Positions 37,175 through 45,850 of a stretch of DNA of 64,000 nucleotides are shown here, piece after piece. The translations under genes and the position numbers were made by a program. The notes below the pieces were generated by a model. The model ran no database searches, was not told the origin of the DNA, and was given only the letters and a program-made list of their open reading frames with translations. The stretch's first letter is position 1. Every line of letters begins with the position of its first letter. The DNA is from Microbacterium azadirachtae (GTDB taxonomy: Bacteria; Actinomycetota; Actinomycetes; Actinomycetales; Microbacteriaceae), in the NCBI RefSeq assembly GCF_000956505.1, contig NZ_JYIX01000038.1, forward strand, positions 1-64,000, in the 5' to 3' direction.

Positions 37175-38701
37175 TCAGTCGGGATCTGCGAGCGTCTCTG
37201 CGACGAGCTGCGCGACCGCGGCTTCGGCGCGGGCGCGGTCGTCGTCCACGAGCCCGATGCGCGTGCGCCGGTCCAGGACGTCGTCGGCGGTCATGGCGCC
37301 TTCCGCGCGCACGGCGAACTCGACCTCGGCGCGCGTCACGCCGATGCCCTGCGCGATGGGTTCCCTGGGATCCGCGCAGCGGGCGCGGGTCAGCACCAGT
37401 CCCGCCTCGGCGCCGTACCGCCAGTCCAGGTCGCTTCTGGGGCGGCTCGGAGAGGCCAGTGCGCCGACCAGGGGCAGGGCTGCGGTGCGGCACGGCGCCG
37501 CGGGCAGGTTCGAGAGCGCGACAGCGCGATCCACCGCGTCCTCGGCCATGCGGCGGTACGTGGTGAGCTTGCCGCCCAGGACGTTCACGAAGCCGCCCTC
37601 GGAGACGGCCACGAGGTGCCGCCGGGAGATGTCCGCGGTCGAGGCGTCACCCGTGTCGACGAGCGGTCGCAGCCCGGCGTACGCGCCGCGCACCTCATCG
37701 CGGCGGATCGGCGTCCTCAGCGCGCGGTTGAGGACTTCCAGCAGGAACGCGATCTCCGGTTCCGTGGGGGCCGCGACCGAGGGGACCGGCCCCGGTGCAT
37801 CCTCGTCGGTGAGGCCCACGACGACGCGGCCGAGCTGCTGGGGCAGTGCGAACACGAACCGGCTGATGGACCCGGGGTGCGGCACGGTGAGTGCTGCAGA
37901 TGGATTGCCGAGTGCGGCGGCGTCCAGAACGATGTGTGTTCCGCGACTCGGGCGCATGCGGATCGAGTCGTCGAGCGCTCCGGCCCAGACGCCCGTGGCG
38001 TTCACGACCGCGCGAGCGCGGATGTCGAACCGCTCCCCGGTGAGCGCGTCCTCGAGGGATGCGCCCTCATGGCGCAGTCCGAGCGCGCGCACCCGGGTGA
38101 GGATCCGTGCGCCGAGCGACGCAGCGGTCCGCGCCACGGCGACGACGAGCCTGGCATCGTCGATGAGCTGCCCGTCGGCTGCGAGCACCGCGCCCCGCAG
38201 CCGGTCGGTCTGCACGGAGGGCGCCATCCGTGCGGCCGCGCGCGCGCTGACGAACCGCGGTGCCGGAAGCACGGCATGAGGCGTGCGCACCCGCAGGCGC
38301 AGCAGATCCCCGAGCGCGAAGCCCACGACGCCCGTGGCGCGCTGCGTCATCGTCACGGCGGGGGAAAAGGGGAGCAGCTGCCCCATCGGGCGGATGAGAT
38401 GCGGTGCGATGCGGGTCATCAGCAGGTGGCGTTCGATCGCGCTCTCCCGGGCGGTGGCGACATCTCCGGTCGCGAGATAGCGCAGTCCGCCGTGTACGAG
38501 CTTCGAGCTGAAGCGACTTGTGCCGTACGCGAGGTCCTCCGCCTCGACGAGCACGACCGACAGTCCGCGGCTCGCCGCGTCCAGGGCCACGCCGACGCCC
38601 GTGATTCCGCCGCCGACCACGAGCAGATCGACGCGATCCGCCGCTGACCGGACGAGCTCGTGCTCCCGCCGCGCCGCGGTCAGCCGCGAGGATCCGCTCA
38701 T
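37175..38701 (-). CDS. glpD: Glycerol-3-phosphate dehydrogenase (FAD)
   Basis: A 508-residue flavoenzyme oxidising sn-glycerol-3-phosphate to dihydroxyacetone phosphate and passing electrons to quinone. The FAD Rossmann motif is DLLVVGGGITGVGVALDAAS (about 25-44). Substrate and FAD blocks follow: YGTSRFSSKLVHGGLRYL, RAVVNATGVWAG, and VNVLGGKLTTYRRMAEDAVD. The C-terminus is the usual GlpD helical cap. Start ATG 38701 overlaps the stop of the upstream tetR (ATGA), so the pair is one operon. It yields DHAP, the same pool used by AGPS-type enzymes encoded divergently. Confidence 0.93.
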   Translation of the reverse strand: MSGSSRLTAARREHELVRSAADRVDLLVVGGGITGVGVALDAASRGLSVVLVEAEDLAYGTSRFSSKLVHGGLRYLATGDVATARESAIERHLLMTRIAPHLIRPMGQLLPFSPAVTMTQRATGVVGFALGDLLRLRVRTPHAVLPAPRFVSARAAARMAPSVQTDRLRGAVLAADGQLIDDARLVVAVARTAASLGARILTRVRALGLRHEGASLEDALTGERFDIRARAVVNATGVWAGALDDSIRMRPSRGTHIVLDAAALGNPSAALTVPHPGSISRFVFALPQQLGRVVVGLTDEDAPGPVPSVAAPTEPEIAFLLEVLNRALRTPIRRDEVRGAYAGLRPLVDTGDASTADISRRHLVAVSEGGFVNVLGGKLTTYRRMAEDAVDRAVALSNLPAAPCRTAALPLVGALASPSRPRSDLDWRYGAEAGLVLTRARCADPREPIAQGIGVTRAEVEFAVRAEGAMTADDVLDRRTRIGLVDDDRARAEAAVAQLVAETLADPD

Positions 38702-39297
38702 GGCCGGAGCAGGCCTTCGACGGCGGCGCGCAGTTCGCGTTCGAAGGAGGATTCGTCGATCAACTCGCTCACCGTCCCATGCGAGAGCAAGGCGGATTGC
38801 GCTACGAGCAGCAGCATCACCGCCATCGCCTGCGGGTCGTCGCCGCGTACTGAGCCATCGTGCTGGGCGGCGCGGATCGCGACGGCGAGCCATCCGAGGA
38901 TCGCGCGCTGACTGGATCCGACCCGCTCGAGCGTGTAGCGGGTGAACGCCTCCGGCTCCTCGGTCAGGAGGTGCCGGTAGACGTGATCCGAACGGAACAG
39001 TGCGGCGAACCGCAGGACGTCGTCGACGATCGCGGCGCGCGTCGTCGCCGGCGCGGGGAATCGGTCGAGGATGAGGGCCACGCGGCGCAGCAGCGCGGCC
39101 CGGACCACGTCGTCGGCATCGGACCAGTTCCGGTAGACGGTCGGGCGGCTCACGCCCGACCGCCGGGCGAGCTCGGCGATCGTCATGCCGCGCACGCCCC
39201 GGGTCGCGATGAGCGCGTCCGCAGCATCCAGGATCCTGGTCTGAGTGGCATCCCAGGTGGGGAGGACGACCCCCGGAATCGCTTGACGTTTTGTCAT
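38698..39297 (-). CDS. TetR family regulator of the glpD/AGPS region
   Basis: A 199-residue TetR protein with an N-terminal HTH: RILDAADALIATRGVRGMTI, AELARRSGVSRPTVYRNW. The C-terminal ligand domain is alpha-helical and not assignable. Its promoter region (20 bases) is shared with the divergent AGPS-like gene and has a palindromic site, so it may control both directions. Synteny with M. tuberculosis Rv2250c supports the link. Confidence 0.88.
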   Translation of the reverse strand: MTKRQAIPGVVLPTWDATQTRILDAADALIATRGVRGMTIAELARRSGVSRPTVYRNWSDADDVVRAALLRRVALILDRFPAPATTRAAIVDDVLRFAALFRSDHVYRHLLTEEPEAFTRYTLERVGSSQRAILGWLAVAIRAAQHDGSVRGDDPQAMAVMLLLVAQSALLSHGTVSELIDESSFERELRAAVEGLLRP

Positions 39298-39302
39298 GAT
39301 CT

Positions 39303-39315
39303 GTCACACTGTAAC
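39303..39315. promoter_or_regulatory. Candidate TetR operator
   Basis: GTCACA-C-TGTAAC, an inverted repeat with 5 of 6 matching pairs, lying in the 20-base gap between the tetR and AGPS-like starts. Confidence 0.4.
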
Positions 39316-39317
39316 GC

Positions 39318-40976
39318 ATGACTCACGAGAGCGGCAGAGGCGCCGACGATCCGAGCTCCGAGGCGGCGCAGATGCGCTGGAACGGCTGGGGAGACCCGGA
39401 TCGTGCAGCGGAACTGCCCTTCGCCGTGCGGTCGCTGCTGCCGCTTCTGCTCGGGCGGATCCGCCGTCCCGAGCCCGCGGTGGCCCTCGCCGACGTCCGA
39501 CTGAGCCCCTCTGCGTTCACGTCGGAGGACGCGGACGTCTTCGCCGCGGTCCTCGGGGTCGATCAGGTGCGGACGGATGCGGAGTCCCGCGTCCGGCACG
39601 CCGGCGGGCGGTCCACGCCCGACCTGCTGCGCCGCCGTGACGCGGTGCAGGCGGCGCCGGACGCGGTGCTGCAGCCCCGCGATCACGACGAGGTCGTCGT
39701 GTGCCTGCGGCTCGCTGCCGAGCGCGACATCGCCGTGATCCCCTTCGGCGGCGGCACCAGCGTGGTGGGCGCCCTCGACCCCGAGCGCGGTGGCCATCGC
39801 GCGGTCGTCAGCCTGGACCTCGGCCGCATGAGCGGGCTGCTCGGCTACGACGCCGTGAGCGCCGAGGCGGTGCTGGCTGCCGGGACCACGGGTCCGGAGG
39901 CCGAGCGGCTGCTTGCGCAGCACGGCATGGAGCTCGGGCACTACCCGCAGAGCTTCCGGTTCGCGACGATCGGCGGGTTCGCCGCCGCCCGGTCGTCGGG
40001 GCAGAACTCGGCCGGGTACGGACGCTTCGACACGATGGTCACGGGGATCCGCGTCGCGACGCCGACCGGTGACATCGAGCTGGGACGGTCGCCGGGCAGC
40101 GCGGCGGGCCCCGACCTCGTGCGGTTGTTCCTCGGATCCGAAGGCATCTACGGGGTCATCACCGAGGTCAGGGTGCGGGTGCATCCCGTGCCGGTCGAGC
40201 GTGTGATGGAGTCGTGGGCGTTCGCCGACTTCGCGACCGGTGCGGCGGCACTGCGCGCCGTGGCGCAGCTCGGCAACGGGCCCACGGTGATCCGCCTGTC
40301 GGATGAGGCGGAGACGAGCGTGAGTCTCGCCCAGGTCGGCAAGATCGGCAAGGCCCTCGCCAGGGGTGCGAGCGTCGTTACCGTGTTCGAGGGAGACGAC
40401 GTTGCCGCGCGCCGGGCGCGCACGGCGGGGCTGCTGCAGGCGGCCGGAGGCACCTCATCGGGCGAGGGCCCGTCCGAGGACTGGCTGCGCACCCGATTCG
40501 ACGGGCCCTACCTGCGCGACGCGCTGCTCGACGCCGGCGTGTTCTGCGAGACGCTGGAGACCGCCACGACCTGGTCGCGCCTCGAGGGGCTGCGCGAGGC
40601 GGTGACGCGCGCGCTCAAGAGCGGTTTCGCCGACGCGGGGCGCAAGGCGTTCGTGATGTGCCACGTCTCGCACGTGTACCCGACAGGGGCGTCGCTCTAC
40701 TTCACCGTGCTGGCGCCGCTCGGCGCCGACGCCCTGGCGGCGTGGGACGGTATCAAGCACCGCGTCGGCGACGCCATCATGGCAGCAGGCGGCACGATCA
40801 GCCATCACCATGCGGTGGGTCGCGATCACGCGCCCTGGCTCGGCGAGGAGATCGGCGAGACCGGCCTGCGGATCCTCGCCGCCGTCAAGCGCGAACTCGA
40901 TCCCGAGGGGATCATGAATCCCGGAGCGGTGCTCGGCGCGGCGACACCCGTCCCCGCACGGGCCGCGGGAGCCTGA
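39318..40976 (+). CDS. Alkyldihydroxyacetonephosphate synthase-like FAD-binding oxidase (AGPS family)
   Basis: A 552-residue VAO/PCMH flavoprotein closely matching alkylglycerone-phosphate synthase. It shows the N-terminal MRWNGWGD, the FAD-binding IPFGGGTSVVGALDP (about 141-155), GHYPQSFRFATIGGFAAARS, GQNSAGYGRFDTMV, the catalytic-site CHVSHVYPTGASLYFT, the His cluster SHHHAVGRDHAPW, and the C-terminal LDPEGIMNPGAVL. In eukaryotes AGPS swaps the acyl group of acyl-DHAP for a fatty alcohol to give ether lipids. Here a related DHAP-based reaction is plausible but inferred. Start ATG 39318; next gene follows after 3 bases. Confidence 0.85.
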   Translation: MTHESGRGADDPSSEAAQMRWNGWGDPDRAAELPFAVRSLLPLLLGRIRRPEPAVALADVRLSPSAFTSEDADVFAAVLGVDQVRTDAESRVRHAGGRSTPDLLRRRDAVQAAPDAVLQPRDHDEVVVCLRLAAERDIAVIPFGGGTSVVGALDPERGGHRAVVSLDLGRMSGLLGYDAVSAEAVLAAGTTGPEAERLLAQHGMELGHYPQSFRFATIGGFAAARSSGQNSAGYGRFDTMVTGIRVATPTGDIELGRSPGSAAGPDLVRLFLGSEGIYGVITEVRVRVHPVPVERVMESWAFADFATGAAALRAVAQLGNGPTVIRLSDEAETSVSLAQVGKIGKALARGASVVTVFEGDDVAARRARTAGLLQAAGGTSSGEGPSEDWLRTRFDGPYLRDALLDAGVFCETLETATTWSRLEGLREAVTRALKSGFADAGRKAFVMCHVSHVYPTGASLYFTVLAPLGADALAAWDGIKHRVGDAIMAAGGTISHHHAVGRDHAPWLGEEIGETGLRILAAVKRELDPEGIMNPGAVLGAATPVPARAAGA

Positions 40977-40979
40977 GAC

Positions 40980-41882
40980 GTGACGACGATCGCGCTGATC
41001 GCCAATCCGCGCTCCGGCAAGGGGCGCGGCGCCGCTGCGGCGGATGCGGCGGCCGCGGCCCTGTCCGCGGCGGGCGCGGACGTGCGTGTGCACATCGGGG
41101 CGTCGGCCGCCGACACGCGGCGGCTCACCGGAGCGGCTCTCGCCGCGCATCCTGACGCGATCGTCGTTGTCGGCGGTGACGGCACTCTGTCGGAGATCCT
41201 GTCCGAGCTCGCGGGCACCGAGGTGCCGGTGGCTCTCGTTCCCGCCGGCACCGGGAACGACTTCGCACGAGCCCTGGGACTGCCGCGGCGCGATCCGGCG
41301 GGTGCCGCGCTCCTCGCCCTGCGCGGCGTGCGTCGCCGAATCGATGTCGGCGAGATCGTGGCGGATGGGCGGATCACGCCGTTCCTCACCGTCGCGGCGC
41401 TCGGCTTCGACGCGAAGGTCAGCGACCGCACCAATCTGCTGCGGTGGCCGCGCGGCGCCGCGCGCTACTACCTCGCGATCCTCGTGGAGGTCGTGCGCCT
41501 GCGCCCCACCCGGTTCCGGCTGGCCTGCGACGGCGAGAGCGTCCGGGAGGCCCCGGGCACGCTCGTCGCCGTGGGCAACACGGTGAGTTACGGCGGCGGG
41601 ATGCCCATCTGCCCCGAGGCGAGCCCCGACGACGGGTTGCTGGATGTCGTCCACGTCGCCCCGCTGGGCCGGGCGAGGCTGCTGCGACTGTTCCCGCTCC
41701 TGCTGCGCGGGCATCATCTGGGGCGGCGGGAGGTGGCGCACCGAAGGGTCGCGGAGATCACGGTCTCGGCCCCGGACCTCGTGGTCTACGCCGACGGCGA
41801 GCGGGTCGCCGAGAAAGAGTGCACGATCCGGGTGCGTCCGGCATCGCTGACGGTGATGGTCCCGAGCGGAGGAACGGTATGA
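40980..41882 (+). CDS. Diacylglycerol kinase family lipid kinase
   Basis: A 300-residue protein of the DAGK/YegS family. The nucleotide region is IALIANPRSGKGRG (about 4-17) and the signature VVVGGDGTLSEIL, PAGTGNDFARAL. The C-terminal beta domain includes VGNTVSYGGGMPICPEASPDDGLLDV. It phosphorylates diacylglycerol or another lipid with ATP. It sits directly after the AGPS-like gene, as in M. tuberculosis Rv2251-Rv2252, and overlaps the next gene by four bases. Confidence 0.9.
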   Translation: MTTIALIANPRSGKGRGAAAADAAAAALSAAGADVRVHIGASAADTRRLTGAALAAHPDAIVVVGGDGTLSEILSELAGTEVPVALVPAGTGNDFARALGLPRRDPAGAALLALRGVRRRIDVGEIVADGRITPFLTVAALGFDAKVSDRTNLLRWPRGAARYYLAILVEVVRLRPTRFRLACDGESVREAPGTLVAVGNTVSYGGGMPICPEASPDDGLLDVVHVAPLGRARLLRLFPLLLRGHHLGRREVAHRRVAEITVSAPDLVVYADGERVAEKECTIRVRPASLTVMVPSGGTV

Positions 41883-43516
41883 GCGGCTTCGACGAGGATG
41901 TCGTCGTGATCGGATCCGGATTCGGCGGAGCGGTCGCCGCGCTCCGGCTCGTGGAGAAGGGATACCGGGTCCGGGTGTACGAGGCGGGGCGCCGCTTCGA
42001 GGACGAGGACTTCGCGAAGACGAACTGGAACATCCGCCGCTATCTGTGGGCCCCCGCGTTCGGCTGCTTCGGCGTGCAGCGGATCCACCGGCTGCCGCAC
42101 GTCATGATCCTCGCGGGTGCAGGCGTCGGCGGCGGGTCGCTGAACTATGCGAACACGCTCTACCAGCCGGGAGCGCCCTTCTTCGACGATCCGCAGTGGG
42201 CGGGCATCGCACCGTGGCAGGCGGAGCTCGCGCCGCATTACGCCACGGCCAAGCGGATGCTCGGCGTCGTGGAGCACTACCCGCATACCGGGCCGGTGGA
42301 ACGGATCATGGCCGGAGCGGCAGAAGACCTCGGCGTCGCGAAGACGTTCCGCAGGGCGCCGGTCGGGGTGTACTTCGGCGCGCCGGGCGAGACGGTGCCG
42401 GATCCGTTCTTCGGAGGCGAAGGGCCCGCGCGGACCGGTTGCACCCTGTGCGGGAACTGCATGGTCGGCTGTCGGGTCGGTGCGAAGAACACCCTCATGA
42501 AGAACTACCTCGCCCTCGCCGAGCGTCGTGGCGCGGTGATCGAGGCCCTCCGCACCGTCGTCGAGGTGCGCGAGCTCGCAGGAGGCGGGTTCTCGGTCAC
42601 CACCCGTCGCAGCGGCGCCTGGGGCCGGGGACGGCGGCGCACCATCACCGCGGAGCGCGTGGTGCTCGCCGCCGGGACGTGGGGGAGTCAGCAGCTCCTG
42701 CACCGGATGAAGGCCAGCGGCGCCCTGCCGCGGATCCCGGATGCGCTCGGCCGACTCACGCGCACCAACTCCGAGGCGCTGGACGGCGCGGTCTCGACCG
42801 CGGTGCCCGAGGAGGCCGGCTTCGCCCACGGCGTGGCCATCACGACTTCATTCCACGTCGATGAGCGCACCCACGTGGAGAACGTGCGCTACGGGCCGGG
42901 GTCCAACCTCATGGGCGCCCTCGCGACGGTGCTCGTTCCTGGGGACGTGCCGCTGCACCGACGGCTGGGCGCGCTGCTCGGCGCCGTCCTGGGCCATCCG
43001 ATCCGCCAGTTCCGGCTCGGCACGCTGCGGCGCTGGAGCGAACGGGGCATCATCGCGCTCGTGATGCAGACCGCCGACAACTCGCTCACGCTCTCGCTGC
43101 GGCGCCGGTTCGGGCGCGATGTGCTGACGAGCGCACAGGGTCACGGCGCCCCGAACCCGAGCCATCTGCCCGAGGCGCATCGCGCGGCGGAGGCGATCGC
43201 CGCCCGCATGACGCAGGAGACCGGCGTCCCTGCGTCGGCGCGGGGTTCGTGGCCCGAGGTCTTCGGGATCCCGCTCACCGCCCACTTCCTGGGCGGGGCG
43301 GTGCTCTCGGAAGCCCCGGAGCACGGCGTCGTCGATCCGTACCACCGCGTGTGGGGTCATCCAGGGCTGTCGGTCGTGGACGGATCCGCCGTTCCGGCGA
43401 ACCCCGGGGTCAACCCGTCGCTCACGATCACGGCCCTCGCCGAACGCGCGATGTCGTACTGGCCGCGACGGGGCGAGGCGGATCCGAGGCCTGCTCAGGT
43501 GCCCCACGGTCGTTGA
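41879..43516 (+). CDS. GMC-type oxidoreductase
   Basis: A 545-residue FAD oxidoreductase. The FAD motif VVIGSGFGGAVAALRLVEKG is at residues 9-28. GAGVGGGSLNYAN follows, and then a cysteine cluster TGCTLCGNCMVGCRVGA resembling the Cys-rich segment of cholesterol-oxidase-like GMC proteins. The C-terminus has AHFLGGAVLSE and VVDGSAVPANPGVNPSLTITALAERAMS, the GMC C-terminal His/Asn region. The substrate is probably a lipid or sterol-like alcohol. It completes a three-gene operon with the AGPS-like and lipid kinase genes; its stop lies inside the following repeat region. Confidence 0.85.
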   Translation: MSGFDEDVVVIGSGFGGAVAALRLVEKGYRVRVYEAGRRFEDEDFAKTNWNIRRYLWAPAFGCFGVQRIHRLPHVMILAGAGVGGGSLNYANTLYQPGAPFFDDPQWAGIAPWQAELAPHYATAKRMLGVVEHYPHTGPVERIMAGAAEDLGVAKTFRRAPVGVYFGAPGETVPDPFFGGEGPARTGCTLCGNCMVGCRVGAKNTLMKNYLALAERRGAVIEALRTVVEVRELAGGGFSVTTRRSGAWGRGRRRTITAERVVLAAGTWGSQQLLHRMKASGALPRIPDALGRLTRTNSEALDGAVSTAVPEEAGFAHGVAITTSFHVDERTHVENVRYGPGSNLMGALATVLVPGDVPLHRRLGALLGAVLGHPIRQFRLGTLRRWSERGIIALVMQTADNSLTLSLRRRFGRDVLTSAQGHGAPNPSHLPEAHRAAEAIAARMTQETGVPASARGSWPEVFGIPLTAHFLGGAVLSEAPEHGVVDPYHRVWGHPGLSVVDGSAVPANPGVNPSLTITALAERAMSYWPRRGEADPRPAQVPHGR

Positions 43517-43583
43517 GCGAGCCCAGCCGGACCAGCACCGGTGTGCTCCCCGGTCGTTGAGCGATCACGGCCGGAGGCCGAGC

Positions 43584-43625
43584 GAGACGAAACGCCGCCT
43601 CCCGGAGGAAGCGGCGTTTCGTCTC
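43584..43625. terminator. Bidirectional hairpin between GMC and fadB genes
   Basis: A perfect 15-bp stem (43584-43598 with 43611-43625), GAGACGAAACGCCGC and its complement, around a 12-base loop. It lies between two convergent genes and contains TTTC/GAAA in the stem. It uses the same GAGACGAA word as the REP-like elements. Confidence 0.65.
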
Positions 43626-43644
43626 GGTCGCGCGGAGACCTGCA

Positions 43645-43668
43645 CTGAGCGAGCGGAGCGAGACGAAG
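43645..43668. repeat. Single arm of the REP-like element
   Basis: CTGAGCGAGCGGAGCGAGAC, continuing GAAG, matches the right arm of the palindromes at 6584-6615 and 6751-6782 with one change. Variants of TCGTTGAGCGA also occur at 43511 and 43553. Confidence 0.7.
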
Positions 43669-43697
43669 TGTCGTCCTCGCTCGACGACCCCGAGGGG

Positions 43698-45842
43698 TCA
43701 GCGGTTCGCGATCCCGCGGATCACCGGCGTGTGGAACGTCGCGCCGGACACGCGCTCGGACGCGCCTTCGCGGTCGAGGTACGGCGAGGCGCCGCCGTCG
43801 ATGAACGGCCAGCCCGCGCCGAGGATGAGGCACAGGTCGATGTCCTCGACCTCGGGGACCACGCCCTCGTCGAGCATGAGCCTGATCTCCTGCGCGAGCC
43901 CGTCCTGCACGCGGCGGAGGATCTCCGCGGCGGGCGTCGGGGCGGAACCCGCGGCCTGCTTCACGATCTTGTCCGCGGCCTTGGTGAAGCCGGTGACCCG
44001 ACCCCCCTTGTCCTTCTCGACGACCTCGGGCAGATCCGCCAGCGCGTGGAAGTTCTCGTTCGCGTAGAAGCGATCCGGGAACGCGTGCACCATGGTGTCC
44101 TGCACGTGCGCGGCGACCTTCCAGCCGACCAGGTCGATGAGCTGGAACGGACCCATCGGCAGGCCGAGCGGCGCGAACGCCTTCTCGACCTCGGCGACCG
44201 GCGTGCCCTCGTAGACCGCGCGGGCCGCCTCGCCCATGACCTTGGCGAGCAGGCGGTTCACGACGAAGCCGGGGGCGTCGGCGGTGAGGACGGCGTTCTT
44301 GCCGAGTCCCTTCGCGACCACGAACGCGGTCGACAGAGCGGCCTCGGTCGTGGTGGCCGTCTTCACGATCTCGATGAGCGGCATGACCGCGACCGGGTTG
44401 AAGAAGTGGAAGCCGACCAGGCGCTCGGGGTGCGCGAGCTTCGAGCCGATCTCCTCGACCGAGAGGGACGAGGTGTTGGTCGCGAGGATCGCGTCCTCGG
44501 CGACGATCTTCTCGATCTCGCCGAACACCGCCTGCTTGACGCCGACCTCCTCGAACACGGCCTCGATCACGAAGTCGCAGTCCGCGTACAGGGACTTGTC
44601 GGTCGTGCCGGTGACCAGACCACGCAGCTTGTTGGCGCTGTCCGCGTCGAGGCGGCCCTTGGCCTCGAGCTTGCCGATCTCCTCGTGGATGTAGGCGACG
44701 CCCTTATCGACGCGCGCCTGGTCGAGGTCGGTGATGAGCACCGGCACCTGCAGTTTGCGCACGAACAGCAGCGCGAACTGGCTGGCCATGAGGCCCGCTC
44801 CGATGATGCCGACCTTGGTGACCTTCTTGGCGAGGGCCTTGTCGGGGGCGCCGACCGGGCGCTTGGCGCGCTTCTGCACGAGATCGAAGGCGTACATCGA
44901 CGCGGCGAACTGGTCGCCGGTGACGAGATCGGCGAGCGCCTCGTCCTCGCGGGCGAAGCCCTCCTCGCGGGTGCCGCTCTTCGCCTTGTCGAGCAGGTCG
45001 AGCGCCACGTACGGCGAACGGGGCACCGTGCCGATCTTCGACTCGAGCATGCCTCGGGCCATCTTGATGGCGATCGGCCACTTGGTGAGGCGCTCGATCT
45101 TGCCCGGCTCGTTCTTGCGGTCGACCTTCTTGCCGCCGAGCACGGCGTCGGCCCAGCGCAGCGAGTCCTCCAGGAAGTTCGCGGCCGGGAAGATCGCGTC
45201 CATCATGCCGAGCTCGAACGCCTGCTGCGGCTTGAGCATGCGGTTCTGCTTGAGCGGGTTCGAGATGACGACCTCGAGCGCGTTCTCGATGCCGATGAGG
45301 TTCGGCAGCAGGTAGGCGCCTCCCCAGCCGGGGATGATTCCGAGGAACACCTCGGGCAGCGCGAGGGCCGCCGCCGAGGCGTCGACCGTGCGGTACGTCG
45401 AGTTCAGCGCGATCTCGACGCCGCCGCCGAGGGCGAGCCCGTTGACGAACGCGAATGACGGCACACCGAGGGAGCTGAGGGATCCCAGCACCTTGTGACC
45501 GAGCTGCGCGATGAGGCGCGCGTTGTCACGGGATCCGACCCGGCTGATGTCGGAGAGGTCGGCACCGGCCGCGAGGATGTACTGCTTGCCCGTGATGCCC
45601 ACGGCGTGGATCTCACCGGCGGCGGCGCGAGCCCTGAGACCGGCGAGCGTCTCACCGAGCTCGGTGAGGGTCGCGGGGCCGAGCGTGTTCGGACGGGTGT
45701 GGTCGCGGCCGTTGTCGAGCGTGACGAGGGCGAGCACCTTGCCGGAGGGCAAGCGCACGTCGCGCACGGGGGAGTGCGTGACGACCTCGCCCTCGGTGAG
45801 GGCCATGATGGGCGAGAAGTCGATGGCGTCGTAGTTCGTCAT
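43698..45842 (-). CDS. fadB: Multifunctional enoyl-CoA hydratase / 3-hydroxyacyl-CoA dehydrogenase
   Basis: A 714-residue fatty-acid beta-oxidation enzyme. The N-terminal crotonase domain has the oxyanion strand FVNGLALGGGVEIALNS and the acidic EVFLGIIPGWGGA. The NAD-binding domain has VGIIGAGLMASQFALLF, NTSSLSVEEIGSKL, and VGFHFFNPVAVMPLIEIV with the catalytic His, followed by DAPGFVVNRLLAKVMGEA. The C-terminal half-repeat ends AGWPFIDGGASPYLD. Start ATG 45842 (MTNYDAIDF); a GTG at 45854 overlapping the fadA stop (GTGA) is an alternative. It is in one operon with the thiolase. Confidence 0.94.
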   Translation of the reverse strand: MTNYDAIDFSPIMALTEGEVVTHSPVRDVRLPSGKVLALVTLDNGRDHTRPNTLGPATLTELGETLAGLRARAAAGEIHAVGITGKQYILAAGADLSDISRVGSRDNARLIAQLGHKVLGSLSSLGVPSFAFVNGLALGGGVEIALNSTYRTVDASAAALALPEVFLGIIPGWGGAYLLPNLIGIENALEVVISNPLKQNRMLKPQQAFELGMMDAIFPAANFLEDSLRWADAVLGGKKVDRKNEPGKIERLTKWPIAIKMARGMLESKIGTVPRSPYVALDLLDKAKSGTREEGFAREDEALADLVTGDQFAASMYAFDLVQKRAKRPVGAPDKALAKKVTKVGIIGAGLMASQFALLFVRKLQVPVLITDLDQARVDKGVAYIHEEIGKLEAKGRLDADSANKLRGLVTGTTDKSLYADCDFVIEAVFEEVGVKQAVFGEIEKIVAEDAILATNTSSLSVEEIGSKLAHPERLVGFHFFNPVAVMPLIEIVKTATTTEAALSTAFVVAKGLGKNAVLTADAPGFVVNRLLAKVMGEAARAVYEGTPVAEVEKAFAPLGLPMGPFQLIDLVGWKVAAHVQDTMVHAFPDRFYANENFHALADLPEVVEKDKGGRVTGFTKAADKIVKQAAGSAPTPAAEILRRVQDGLAQEIRLMLDEGVVPEVEDIDLCLILGAGWPFIDGGASPYLDREGASERVSGATFHTPVIRGIANR

Positions 45843-45850
45843 TCCTGCAC

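Noticed and set aside
43557..45458. 633-codon plus-strand open frame opposite fadB
   Set aside because: Shadow of fadB; Leu/Arg/Asp/Val composition and no domain.
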